Source: Diaminobutyricimonas aerilata
GTDB taxonomy: Bacteria; Actinomycetota; Actinomycetes; Actinomycetales; Microbacteriaceae
DNA length: 64,000 bases
Assembly: GCF_002797715.1 (NCBI RefSeq)
Contig: NZ_PGFF01000001.1
Span: 2,255,304-2,319,303, forward strand
Direction of reading: 5' to 3'
Below the pieces are notes generated by a model. It saw only the letters and a program-made list of their open reading frames with translations, searched no databases and was not told where the DNA came from. The translations under genes and the position numbers were made by a program. Of this stretch, positions 44,208 through 51,890 are shown one piece after another. Within the stretch, counting starts at the first letter, position 1, and each line of letters starts with the position of its first letter.

Positions 44208-45148
44208 GCCGCCGCGGGCACGTCGAGGATGCGCCGCGCGGCCGCCTCGTCCGCCTTCAATTGCACGATGAGCGGGTCGATGCCGTCGAACTTCGCCATC
44301 GGACGCAGATACTCGACGAACTCGACCTCCACCTGACGGTCGTACAGGTCGAAGTCGCGGTCGATCGCCCACGCCTCGACCTGGCGTGCGGGCACACCCT
44401 CGAACGTCGGGTTGTTGCCGATCGAGATCGCGGCCGGATGTCGTTCACCGTCGACCACGAGGTATCCGGCGTAGACGCCGTCGGCGGGCAGGAACCCCTC
44501 GAGCCGCGGGTGCAGGTTCGCCGTGGGGAACCCGAGCAGCCGCCCGCGCTGTTCGCCGCGCACGACGGTCGACCGCACCGACGGGTGACGTCCGAGCAGC
44601 AACGACACCTCGCGCACCCGGCCCTCCTGCAGCAGCTCCCGGATCCAGGTGGACGACGCGCGCCGTTCCCCGTCCGGACGCACATCGGGGATGAGGTCGA
44701 CCGTGAAGCCGTGCTCCGCACCGAGGCGTCGCAGCAGCTCCACGTCGCCGCGACCGCGGCGGCCGAACCGGAAGTCCTCTCCCACGAGCACGAGACGCGC
44801 GTGCAGGGCCTCGACGAGCACCTCGCGCACGAAGTCCTCGGGCTCCTGGGTGCTGCGCTGTTCGTCGAACCGCAGCATGAGCGTCGCGTCCACACCGGCG
44901 GCGGCGATCAGTTCGAGCTTCTGCTCGTTGCTCGTGAGCGACTCCGGGCACTTCTCGGGTGCGAGGAGGCGCAGCGGATGACGGTCGAACGTCACGACGA
45001 CCGACCGTAGGCCGGCCGCCTCCGCCCTCGCACGCAACTCGGCGATGACGGCCCGGTGTCCGGCATGCACGCCGTCGAACTTGCCGATCGTGACGGCGCT
45101 GGCTGCCCAGTCCGACGGCACCTCCGCGGGTTCGAAGAAGCGCTGCAT
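44195..45148 (-). CDS. ribF: Bifunctional riboflavin kinase/FAD synthetase
   Basis: The 317-residue enzyme makes FMN and FAD from riboflavin. The adenylyltransferase half has the nucleotidyl-transfer motif IGKFDGVHAGH (H28-x-x-H31) and SSTWIRELLQEG; the kinase half has GRLLGFPTANL followed by DGVYAGYLVV. The ATG overlaps the stop of the upstream small membrane protein by one base (TGATG). It is the last gene of a run that starts with truB; the usual truB-ribF neighbourhood is interrupted here by two membrane-protein genes. Confidence 0.97.
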   Translation of the reverse strand: MQRFFEPAEVPSDWAASAVTIGKFDGVHAGHRAVIAELRARAEAAGLRSVVVTFDRHPLRLLAPEKCPESLTSNEQKLELIAAAGVDATLMLRFDEQRSTQEPEDFVREVLVEALHARLVLVGEDFRFGRRGRGDVELLRRLGAEHGFTVDLIPDVRPDGERRASSTWIRELLQEGRVREVSLLLGRHPSVRSTVVRGEQRGRLLGFPTANLHPRLEGFLPADGVYAGYLVVDGERHPAAISIGNNPTFEGVPARQVEAWAIDRDFDLYDRQVEVEFVEYLRPMAKFDGIDPLIVQLKADEAAARRILDVPAAAQER

Positions 45149-45573
45149 CACGCCTCCTCGGGCGACGGGCGGTGACGGGCGAGCCAGATCAGGCCGAGCA
45201 CCGGCAGCACGAGCGGGATGAACACGTAGCCGCGGCCGTAGACCGACCACACCGTGTCGGCGGGGAACAGCTGCGCGTCGACGATGCTGAGCGTGCCGAT
45301 GACGAGCACCCCGAGCAGTTCGAAGGCGATCGTCGCCCACGCGACCCGGTACCAGGTGCGCCCCTTCGCGACGAGCGCGACGGTCGCCGCGATGTAGACG
45401 ACACCGGCGAGCGCGGAGAGCAGGTACGCCACGGGCGCCTCCTCGAAGCGGGTGGCGATCTGCACGATCGATCGGGCGGTGGCGGCGAGCGCGAGGATCG
45501 CGTACACGGCGACGAGCACGCGGCCCGCGCCGACCGCGCGCGACGAACGGCGCGGTGTGGTCTCGGTGGACAT
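45148..45573 (-). CDS. Small membrane protein, four segments
   Basis: The 141-residue protein has about four hydrophobic segments (RVLVAVYAILALAATARSI; PVAYLLSALAGVVYIAATVA; IAFELLGVLVIGTLSI; VFIPLVLPVLGLIWLA). No function is recognised. ATG 45573 follows a GGAGG that is unusually close, only 2 bases away; a GTG at 45606, four bases after the previous stop, is a possible alternative start. It sits between truB and ribF in the same orientation and is coupled to ribF by a one-base overlap. Confidence 0.75.
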   Translation of the reverse strand: MSTETTPRRSSRAVGAGRVLVAVYAILALAATARSIVQIATRFEEAPVAYLLSALAGVVYIAATVALVAKGRTWYRVAWATIAFELLGVLVIGTLSIVDAQLFPADTVWSVYGRGYVFIPLVLPVLGLIWLARHRPSPEEA

Positions 45574-45610
45574 CCCCTCCAGGATAGAGCGGCGCGCCGG
45601 GTGCACCGTG

Positions 45611-45979
45611 TCAGGCGACCTGCACGAACCAGATCTGGTTCATACGCCACACCATGACAGCGACGGCGAGGGCGGCGACGCCGAGGATGACCGTGCTCCA
45701 CCGGTCCCGCGTGATGAGCGCCCATAGGGCCGCGAGCGGCGGCAGCAGCGCCGCGCTGATCAGGTACACCCAGAACTCGAGACCGTCACCGGTGGGCAGG
45801 TTCCCGAAGGCGGGGGCGGCGATCGCCACCACGACCTGAGCGATGAGCAGCAGCTCGACGAGGGCGAGCGCGCCGAGCGTGTAGTCGTTCGGCGCACGCC
45901 CCACGAGACCGAGCACGAGGGCGAACAGCCCGGCGGCCACCGCGACGACGACCTGGACGGTCGTGAACCACTCGATCAC
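45611..45979 (-). CDS. Small membrane protein, four segments
   Basis: The 122-residue protein starts with GTG, overlapping the truB stop (GTGA), and has four hydrophobic segments (TTVQVVVAVAAGLFALVLGL; YTLGALALVELLLIAQVVVA; FWVYLISAALLPPLAALWAL; VILGVAALAVAVMVWRM). I recall similar unnamed proteins next to truB in Microbacteriaceae. No catalytic motif is visible. It must be translated from the truB message. Confidence 0.75.
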   Translation of the reverse strand: MIEWFTTVQVVVAVAAGLFALVLGLVGRAPNDYTLGALALVELLLIAQVVVAIAAPAFGNLPTGDGLEFWVYLISAALLPPLAALWALITRDRWSTVILGVAALAVAVMVWRMNQIWFVQVA

Positions 45980-46932
45980 GCGAGCACCTCCGCGGTCGGG
46001 AAGTTGACCAGCGGCCGCAGCACTCCGCGTTCGACGCGCGCGATGCCCGCGAGTCGTCCCTCCGGAGTCGTGACGGCGATCGGCCCGCCGTCCTCGGCGC
46101 CGTCGACGCTCACCCGCTTGCCGTGGGCGAGGTCGCGCACTCCGTCGGCGTCGAGCCGCAGTTCGGGGTACAGCGCCGTCGCGACGGTGACGGGCGCGAG
46201 GGCGCCGTCGCGCACGTGCTCGTCGAGCGGCACCGCATCCGTCACCCGGAACGGCCCGACGCGCGTGCGCCGCAGTGCCGTGAGGTGCCCGCCGACGCCG
46301 AGGGCGGCGCCGAGATCGCGGGCGAGGGCACGGATGTAGGTGCCGGACGAGCACACGACCCGCACGTCGACGTCGAGGTACGGGTGGCCCTCGTCGGTGG
46401 TCCCACGGTCGAGGCCGCGCACCTCGAACTCGGCGACGGTGACCGGGCGCGCGGGGAGGTCGACCTCCTCCCCCGACCGCACGCGGGCGTAGGAGCGTCG
46501 GCCGTCGACCTTGATGGCGCTCACCGAGCTCGGGACCTGCAGGATCTCGCCGGTGAGGTCCGCCACCGCGTCACGGATCCGGGCCTCGTCGACCGCGCCG
46601 ACGAGTTCGGCGGAGGCTCGGGAGACGATCTCACCCTCGGCGTCGTCGGTGACCGTGGCGGCACCGAGCCGGATGACCGCCTCGTACTCCTTGTCGAGTC
46701 CGACGAGGTAGGTGAGCAGCCGGGTCGACGAGTCGAGTCCGAGCAGGAGCAGGCCGGTCGCGGCGGGATCGAGGGTGCCGGCGTGGCCGACCTTGCGCGT
46801 GCCGGCGAGGCGCCGCGTGCGGGCGACGACGTCGTGGCTGGTGAGCCCGAGCGGTTTGTCGACGAGCACGATGCCGCCGGGATGCCGGGCTGCTCCACGG
46901 GAGCCGTCGACGGGCAGGCGGGGCTCGGTCAC
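45976..46932 (-). CDS. truB: tRNA pseudouridine(55) synthase
   Basis: The 318-residue enzyme forms pseudouridine 55 in the T loop of tRNAs. The catalytic aspartate is D55 in KVGHAGTLDPAATG. VDKPLGLTSHDVV near the start, SAIKVDGRRSYARVR in the middle and VVCSSGTYIRALARDLG are further family blocks. The GTG start is preceded by TACCCT (46944-46939) with a six-base gap, so truB probably starts a leaderless operon that continues through two membrane proteins to ribF. It is separated from rbfA by about 4.4 kb of other genes. Confidence 0.97.
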   Translation of the reverse strand: MTEPRLPVDGSRGAARHPGGIVLVDKPLGLTSHDVVARTRRLAGTRKVGHAGTLDPAATGLLLLGLDSSTRLLTYLVGLDKEYEAVIRLGAATVTDDAEGEIVSRASAELVGAVDEARIRDAVADLTGEILQVPSSVSAIKVDGRRSYARVRSGEEVDLPARPVTVAEFEVRGLDRGTTDEGHPYLDVDVRVVCSSGTYIRALARDLGAALGVGGHLTALRRTRVGPFRVTDAVPLDEHVRDGALAPVTVATALYPELRLDADGVRDLAHGKRVSVDGAEDGGPIAVTTPEGRLAGIARVERGVLRPLVNFPTAEVLA

Positions 46933-46986
46933 CGGGACAGGGTAGCAACGCGTCGGGTGGGAGGAGCGCCCGCGTAGGATCGCGGC

Positions 46987-47991
46987 ATGCGGGCGGGCGT
47001 GATCGGGGCGGGTGCCGTGGGCGGCGCGCTCGCGGCGCTGCTGCACCGCGGCGGCCACGAGGTGCACGTGACGGCGCGTGGCGAGCATCTCGCGACCCTG
47101 CGCGAGAGCGGCCTGCATCTCACGGGCGCGTGGGGCGAGCACCGCGCCGCCGTCTCGGCGGCGGAGACGCTTCCGGCCGGTGTGCAGTTCGTCATCGCCG
47201 CCACGAAGGCCCAGGATGCGCCGGCGGCGATCCGCGCCAACGCCCCGGTGCTCAAGGGCATCCCCCTCGTCGTCGTGCAGAACGGGCTGGGCGGAGTCGA
47301 CGCGGCACGCTCGGCCGCCCCGGACGCCGACGTGATCGGCGGGCTCGCCGTCTTCGCGGCCTCCCATCTGCGACCCGGAGAGGTGGAGGTCACGGCCGCG
47401 GGTCCGCTCTACCTCGGCGGCGGGGTGGGCGAGCACGACGTGCCCGCTCGGTTCGCCGCATCCGTGCTCTCGCCGCTGCTTCCCGTGGAGGTCGTGGCCG
47501 ACTTCACCGGTGCGCAGTGGAGCAAGCTCGTCGTCAACCAGGTGAACGCCCTGCCGGCGATCACCGGGATGAGCGTGCAGGAGGTGGTTGCGCACTCCGG
47601 CCTGCGCCGCGTGATGACCGACAGCATGCGGGAGAACGTGCGGGTGGGACTCACGCGTGGGATCGAATTCGGTCCGCTCCAGGGGCTCACCCACCGGCGG
47701 TTGAGGCTGTTCGCGGCCCTGCCGCTCTCGATCGGGCAGCTGCTCCCGCGGCTGATGGCCCGGCGCATGGGCGCGGTGCCGAATCCGGGTTCGACGCTGC
47801 AGAGCATCCGGCGGGGTCAGCCGAGCGAGATCGACCACCTCAACGGCGCGGTCGTGCGCGCATCCGAACGCACCAATCAGACGGCGCGCGTCAACCGGCT
47901 GCTCGTCGAGCTCGTGCACGAGGTGGAGCGCACGGGCCGGTTCCTCACCCCCGACGAGGTGCTCGAGCGCGTCGCCGCGCCGGGTCGCTGA
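46987..47991 (+). CDS. Ketopantoate reductase family protein
   Basis: The 334-residue protein has the NADPH motif GVIGAGAVGGALAALL and the ketopantoate-reductase C-terminal domain (QWSKLVVNQVNALPAITGM; PSEIDHLNG). The classic enzyme (panE) makes pantoate for coenzyme A, but actinobacteria often have several paralogs with other roles, so I give no symbol. TAGGAT at 46975-46980 lies six bases before the ATG. It is divergent from truB with 54 bases between starts, each with a leaderless-type box. Confidence 0.88.
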   Translation: MRAGVIGAGAVGGALAALLHRGGHEVHVTARGEHLATLRESGLHLTGAWGEHRAAVSAAETLPAGVQFVIAATKAQDAPAAIRANAPVLKGIPLVVVQNGLGGVDAARSAAPDADVIGGLAVFAASHLRPGEVEVTAAGPLYLGGGVGEHDVPARFAASVLSPLLPVEVVADFTGAQWSKLVVNQVNALPAITGMSVQEVVAHSGLRRVMTDSMRENVRVGLTRGIEFGPLQGLTHRRLRLFAALPLSIGQLLPRLMARRMGAVPNPGSTLQSIRRGQPSEIDHLNGAVVRASERTNQTARVNRLLVELVHEVERTGRFLTPDEVLERVAAPGR

Positions 47992-48004
47992 CCAGCGTCC
48001 GCGC

Positions 48005-48418
48005 TCAGCAGCTGTCGGCGAAGTTCCGCCGCGGATGCTGCGGGTCGGTCACGTCGACGATGGCCGTCGAGAGCCGATCGGCCGAGCCGGGCACCGGGTC
48101 GCCCGAATCGAGCCAGAAGGTGTAGCTCCAACTGCCGCTCAATGGCGGGGCGTGGAGTCCGGTGCCGTGCGCGACGAGGATCGCCGCCCCGTCGCCGGCG
48201 CGGAAGGGCCCCGCGACGCGGTCGGGGAAGTCCTCCGTGACCTCGGCGGTCTCGGCGTCGTGCCCGGCGCGTCGCAGCGCCTCGGCGAGATGCTCGGCGA
48301 ACTCGGCACCCACCTCGGGGCGCGTTCCGTCCACACCGACCAGGCGGCGACCGGTGCGGTAGTTGTGCAGGATCTCCGTCGCGAAGGCGTCGTAGGAGGC
48401 CGTGGTCGGGTCGGTCAT
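48005..48418 (-). CDS. Hypothetical protein, kinase-fragment-like
   Basis: The 137-residue protein opens like the uridine-kinase-type P-loop proteins of actinobacteria (NYRTGRRLVGVDGTRPEVGA, then EFAEHLAEALRRAGHDAETAEV), but the GKT/S of a P-loop is missing (GVDGTRPEVG), so it cannot bind ATP in that way. The rest (AILVAHGTGLHAPPLSGSWS) may be a degenerated nucleotide-binding fold. TAGGCT lies six bases before the ATG (48430-48425). It shares its promoter region with the divergent mutY gene, 22 bases away. Confidence 0.6.
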   Translation of the reverse strand: MTDPTTASYDAFATEILHNYRTGRRLVGVDGTRPEVGAEFAEHLAEALRRAGHDAETAEVTEDFPDRVAGPFRAGDGAAILVAHGTGLHAPPLSGSWSYTFWLDSGDPVPGSADRLSTAIVDVTDPQHPRRNFADSC

Positions 48419-48424
48419 GGGCCG

Positions 48425-48434
48425 AGCCTAGGGT
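48425..48434. promoter_or_regulatory. Overlapping divergent -10 boxes
   Basis: TAGGCT on the minus strand (48430-48425) and TAGGGT on the plus strand (48429-48434) share the TA at 48429-48430. Each is exactly six bases from an ATG (48418 minus, 48441 plus). RNA polymerase cannot open both at once, so the two genes should exclude each other's initiation. Confidence 0.65.
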
Positions 48435-48440
48435 GAAGGG

Positions 48441-49349
48441 ATGGGTGACGCCTCGGAACGTGCACCGGCTGCGATCGCACAGAACGTGATCGCCCCGGCG
48501 GTCGTCGCCTGGTACCGCGAGCACCGGCGCGACCTGCCCTGGCGGGAGCCCGGCTTCCCCGCGTGGGGCACCCTCGTGAGCGAGTTCATGCTGCAGCAGA
48601 CGCCGGTCGCCCGGGTCATCCCGCGGCTCGCCGAGTGGCTCGACCGCTGGCCGACACCCGGCCACCTCGCCGCCTCGCCGGCTGGCGACGCCGTGCGGGC
48701 GTGGGATCGGCTCGGCTACCCGCGACGGGCCCTCAATCTGCACGCCGCCGCGGTCGCGATCACCGAGCGGCACGGCGGTCGGGTTCCGCCCGACGTCGAC
48801 GCGCTGCTCGAACTCCCCGGCGTCGGTCCGTACACCGCCCGCGCGGTCGCCGTCTTCGCGTACGGGTTGCGTCATCCCGTCGTCGACACGAACGTGCGGC
48901 GTGTGCTCGCCCGCGCCGTCGACGGCGCCGCTCTGCCGGGCCCGGCGTCGACCCGGCGCGACCTCGCCGCGATGGAGGCGTTGCTGCCCGACGACGACGC
49001 CGACGCGGCCGTGTTCAACGCGGGGGCGATGGAGCTCGGCGCGGTCGTGTGCACCGCACGGTCGCCGCGGTGCGAGGAGTGCCCCATCCGCTCGGCGTGC
49101 GCGTGGCGCGCCGCCGGGTACCCGGCGCACGAGGGACCGCGCGCACCCGTGCAGAAGCGGTACGAGGGCTCGGACCGCCAGGCTCGCGGGGTGATCCTCG
49201 GGGAGCTGCGCCGGAGCGAGGTGCCCGTACCGGAGGGTGCGCTCGCCTCCCTCTGGCCGGATGCCGCGCAGTTCGCGCGCGCTCTCGCCGGGCTCGAGCG
49301 CGACGGTCTCGTGCGCGCCCACGACGACGGCTGGGTACTCCCCGACTGA
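48441..49349 (+). CDS. mutY: A/G-specific adenine glycosylase
   Basis: The 302-residue protein removes adenine mispaired with 8-oxoguanine. The catalytic glutamate is E48 (SEFMLQQTPV), the helix-hairpin-helix is LELPGVGPYTARA, the conserved aspartate D149 is in VVDTNVRR, and the 4Fe-4S cysteines are C204, C211, C214 and C220. The C-terminal NUDIX-like domain of E. coli MutY is reduced to about 60 residues, as is usual in this phylum. TAGGGT six bases before the ATG suggests leaderless mRNA. The Fpg/Nei-family gene at 50424 may be a functional relative in oxidative-damage repair. Confidence 0.96.
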   Translation: MGDASERAPAAIAQNVIAPAVVAWYREHRRDLPWREPGFPAWGTLVSEFMLQQTPVARVIPRLAEWLDRWPTPGHLAASPAGDAVRAWDRLGYPRRALNLHAAAVAITERHGGRVPPDVDALLELPGVGPYTARAVAVFAYGLRHPVVDTNVRRVLARAVDGAALPGPASTRRDLAAMEALLPDDDADAAVFNAGAMELGAVVCTARSPRCEECPIRSACAWRAAGYPAHEGPRAPVQKRYEGSDRQARGVILGELRRSEVPVPEGALASLWPDAAQFARALAGLERDGLVRAHDDGWVLPD

Positions 49350-49421
49350 GCGTTCGCCCGACGGCGTCGTGCGGCGATGCGACGACACCTAGCGTGGTCG
49401 CACCATCACCGAGGAGGACCC

Positions 49422-49667
49422 ATGAGCGACCCCATCGACCCGGCTCCGAGCACCGACGACTCCGCGGCGGGCAACAACGCCGATTTCGGCGACCTGCCCG
49501 ACGACCTCCCCCTCACCGACGACGACGCGCTGAGCTCCGACGACGCCCCGTCGACGGCGGATTCGCGCGACGACGTCGACGGCGCCTTCGACGGCATCGA
49601 CATCACTCAGAGCGACGGGCCCGACCTGCAGGCGGGCGACGACCTCGACACCGGCGCCGGCCGCTGA
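49422..49667 (+). CDS. Small, highly acidic hypothetical protein
   Basis: The 81-residue protein is extremely rich in Asp and Ala with very few basic residues (for example DLPDDLPLTDDDALSSDDAP) and is probably disordered. GAGGAGG lies just before the ATG, and TAGCGT some 25 bases further up is a likely -10 box. Such acidic proteins can mimic nucleic acid or bind cations, but no evidence here supports either. I recognise no family. Confidence 0.6.
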   Translation: MSDPIDPAPSTDDSAAGNNADFGDLPDDLPLTDDDALSSDDAPSTADSRDDVDGAFDGIDITQSDGPDLQAGDDLDTGAGR

Positions 49668-49737
49668 GATCCTGCCGACGCGCTTCTCGTCCGCGAGGAG
49701 GGCGCGCCGGCGCATCCGGTCGCTCTAGCGTCGAAGG

Positions 49738-50340
49738 ATGCCCGAGACCGCTCTGATCCGCTGGCGCCACGGGGACCGGATCTCCGGCGCCTACCCGACC
49801 CACGTCATCACCGACACGGCGGAGGAGGTCGCCCTCTGGCAACCGGCCGGCGTGGTCGGATGGCGCTCCAGCGGAGACCGCGGCGGACCGCGGGGGCGCA
49901 ACATGCTTCCGGGTGGCTGGGACGGCGCGTATGAGCCCCACGAGTGGACCGGCGACGGGGTGCTGCGCGTGTACCGCCCGGGCGACCCGTGGTCGGTGTG
50001 GCGGTGGCTCGGCGACGACGGCTGGTCGTCGCACTTCTACGTCAACCTCGAGACGCCGTGGCGTCGGACGGCGATCGGCTTCGACTCGTCCGACTGGTAT
50101 CTGGATCTCGTGGTCGGACCGGACTCGTGGCGCTTCAAAGACGAGGACGAACTCGAGTGGGCGACCGGGGCGGGCATCCTCACCGCCGGGCAACGCGCCC
50201 GGATCGATTCCGCCGCGCGCGACGCGGTCGCGCTCGTGACCCGCCGCGGCTGGCCCTTCGACGCGGACTGGGACCGGTGGTCGCCGTTGCCGCGATCGCT
50301 GCCGCCGCTCCCCGACGACTGGGCAGACACCCGGATCTGA
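49738..50340 (+). CDS. DUF402 family protein
   Basis: The 200-residue protein contains the DUF402 core: WSVWRWLGDDGWSSHFYVNL, then DSSDWYLDLVVGPD followed by WRFKDEDELEWA with the conserved acidic residues. Characterised DUF402 members are metal-dependent nucleoside phosphatases that hydrolyse nucleoside di- and triphosphates. The actinobacterial single-domain version has not been assigned a substrate as far as I know. TAGCGT at 49726-49731 lies six bases before the ATG (leaderless). Confidence 0.85.
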   Translation: MPETALIRWRHGDRISGAYPTHVITDTAEEVALWQPAGVVGWRSSGDRGGPRGRNMLPGGWDGAYEPHEWTGDGVLRVYRPGDPWSVWRWLGDDGWSSHFYVNLETPWRRTAIGFDSSDWYLDLVVGPDSWRFKDEDELEWATGAGILTAGQRARIDSAARDAVALVTRRGWPFDADWDRWSPLPRSLPPLPDDWADTRI

Positions 50341-50423
50341 CGGGCCCGGGTCCCCCTGCGCGACCGCTGAGCGGCGCCGCGGCGGGCGTTCCGTTCGTCG
50401 GCGGCGCGATGCACACTGGGGTC

Positions 50424-51284
50424 GTGCCCGAACTGCCCGAAGTCCACGCCCTCGCGGCGGACCTCGACGCCCGCCTGCGGGGCCGGGTCGTCGACCGCCT
50501 CGATGTCGTGTCGTTCGCCGTGTTGAAGACGTTCGATCCCCTGGTCTCCGCCCTCGCGGGGCAGACGGTGTGGCGGGTCACCCGTCACGGCAAGTTCCTC
50601 GACCTCGCGATCGGCGACCTGCACCTCGTCGGCCACCTCGCGCGGGCGGGGTGGATCCGCTGGCGCGACGGGGCCCCGGCCGCGTCCGGGCGGCCCGGGA
50701 AGGGTCCCCTCGCGGCGCGGCTCGTGCTCGACGAGGGCGACGGGCTCGACATCACCGAGGCGGGCACGAAGAAGAGCCTCGCCCTGTACGTGGTCACCGA
50801 CCCGACACTCGTGCCGGGGATCGCGAGCCTCGGCCCGGATCCGCTCGACGGCGCCTTCACGGTCGACGTGCTGGGAGGCATCCTCAAGCGCGCCGGACGC
50901 GCTCAGATCAAGGGCGTGCTGCGCAATCAGGGGAACATCGCCGGCATCGGCAACGCCTACTCCGACGAGATCCTGCACGTCGCGAAGATGTCGCCGTTCA
51001 AACCGGCGACTCTCGACGAGGACGAGACGGCACGACTGTACGACGCCATCCGCTCGACCCTCGGTGATGCGATCGCCCGCTCGGAGGGACTCGCGGCGTC
51101 CGAACTCAAGAAGGAGAAGAAGTCGGGCATGCGGGTGCACGGTCGCACCGGCGAGGCGTGCCCGGTGTGCGGCGACACGGTGCGCGAGGTGATCTTCGCC
51201 GACTCGACGCTGCAGTACTGCCCGACGTGTCAGACGGGCGGCAAGCCGCTCGCCGACCGGCTGCTGTCGCGCCTCGTGAAGTGA
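50424..51284 (+). CDS. Fpg/Nei-family DNA glycosylase
   Basis: The 286-residue protein starts at GTG 50424 because the family needs proline as residue 2: MPELPEV gives the catalytic P2 and E3. K57 (RHGKFLDL) is the third active-site residue at the same number as in E. coli Fpg. The helix-two-turn-helix is GNIAGIGNAYSDEIL. The C-terminal zinc finger has C-P-V-C and C-P-T-C pairs, but the loop reads IFADSTLQYC, without the arginine that Fpg and Nei place there. CACACT six bases upstream of the GTG also supports this start. It excises oxidised bases; the exact lesion is uncertain. Confidence 0.9.
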   Translation: MPELPEVHALAADLDARLRGRVVDRLDVVSFAVLKTFDPLVSALAGQTVWRVTRHGKFLDLAIGDLHLVGHLARAGWIRWRDGAPAASGRPGKGPLAARLVLDEGDGLDITEAGTKKSLALYVVTDPTLVPGIASLGPDPLDGAFTVDVLGGILKRAGRAQIKGVLRNQGNIAGIGNAYSDEILHVAKMSPFKPATLDEDETARLYDAIRSTLGDAIARSEGLAASELKKEKKSGMRVHGRTGEACPVCGDTVREVIFADSTLQYCPTCQTGGKPLADRLLSRLVK

Positions 51285-51296
51285 GGCGGGGGCGGC

Positions 51297-51752
51297 TCAG
51301 CGCTCGTCGTCGTCTTCGTCGTCCTCGTCGTCCTCACGCGGCTTGACGTACGGGTCCTCGTCGCCGGCGTAGGTCGCGTTCACGGCGAGCGTCGACACCT
51401 CGGTGTCGCGCTGGCGCGCCTCGGCGAGCAACCGCTCGATCGAGGCTGCGTTCTCCGGCACCGCGTCCGCGATGAACTCGAGGCTCGGGGTGAGCCGCGC
51501 GGTGATGTTGCGGCCGACCTCGGTGCGCAGCATGCCGGTCGCCGCCTTGAGGGCCGCGGCGCTGTCCTCGCGCTCCTGGTCGGTGCCGTACACCGTGTAG
51601 AAGATCGAGGCGTGCTGCAGGTCGCCCGTTACGCGCACATCCGTGATGGTCACGAATCCGAGCCGCGGGTCGCGCAGGCCGCGGTCGAGGCGGCGCGCGA
51701 CGATCTCCTTGATCCGGTCCGCCATCTTGCGGGCCCGCTGCGGATCAGCCAT
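51297..51752 (-). CDS. rbfA: 30S ribosome-binding factor A
   Basis: The 151-residue KH-like protein assists 16S rRNA 5'-end maturation and cold adaptation. MADPQRARKMADRIKEIVAR and LGFVTITDVRVTGDLQHASI are diagnostic. The last 20 residues are almost entirely acidic (about half Asp, several Glu), an unusual tail. GAGGA lies six bases before the ATG at 51752. It follows infB after 138 bases, in which a 19-base-pair hairpin is found. Confidence 0.96.
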   Translation of the reverse strand: MADPQRARKMADRIKEIVARRLDRGLRDPRLGFVTITDVRVTGDLQHASIFYTVYGTDQEREDSAAALKAATGMLRTEVGRNITARLTPSLEFIADAVPENAASIERLLAEARQRDTEVSTLAVNATYAGDEDPYVKPREDDEDDEDDDER

Positions 51753-51810
51753 TCCACATCCTCTTCTCTCTCCCACATCCGGAGCGGCGACGAACCGCGT
51801 CAGGGTCGCA

Positions 51811-51872
51811 GCCGTCTCCCTCCCTGGGGAATCGGGGTAGGGGTCCCCGCCGTCCCCAGGGAGGGAGACGGC
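51811..51872 (-). terminator. Perfect 19-bp hairpin between infB and rbfA
   Basis: Arm 51811-51829 (GCCGTCTCCCTCCCTGGGG) and arm 51854-51872 are exact reverse complements, with a 24-base loop that is itself G- and C-run rich. No T tract follows on either strand, so it is either a GC-type terminator or attenuator reducing transcription into rbfA, or an RNA-processing/stability structure. Confidence 0.55.
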
Positions 51873-51890
51873 GGAGACCCCACCACGGGC

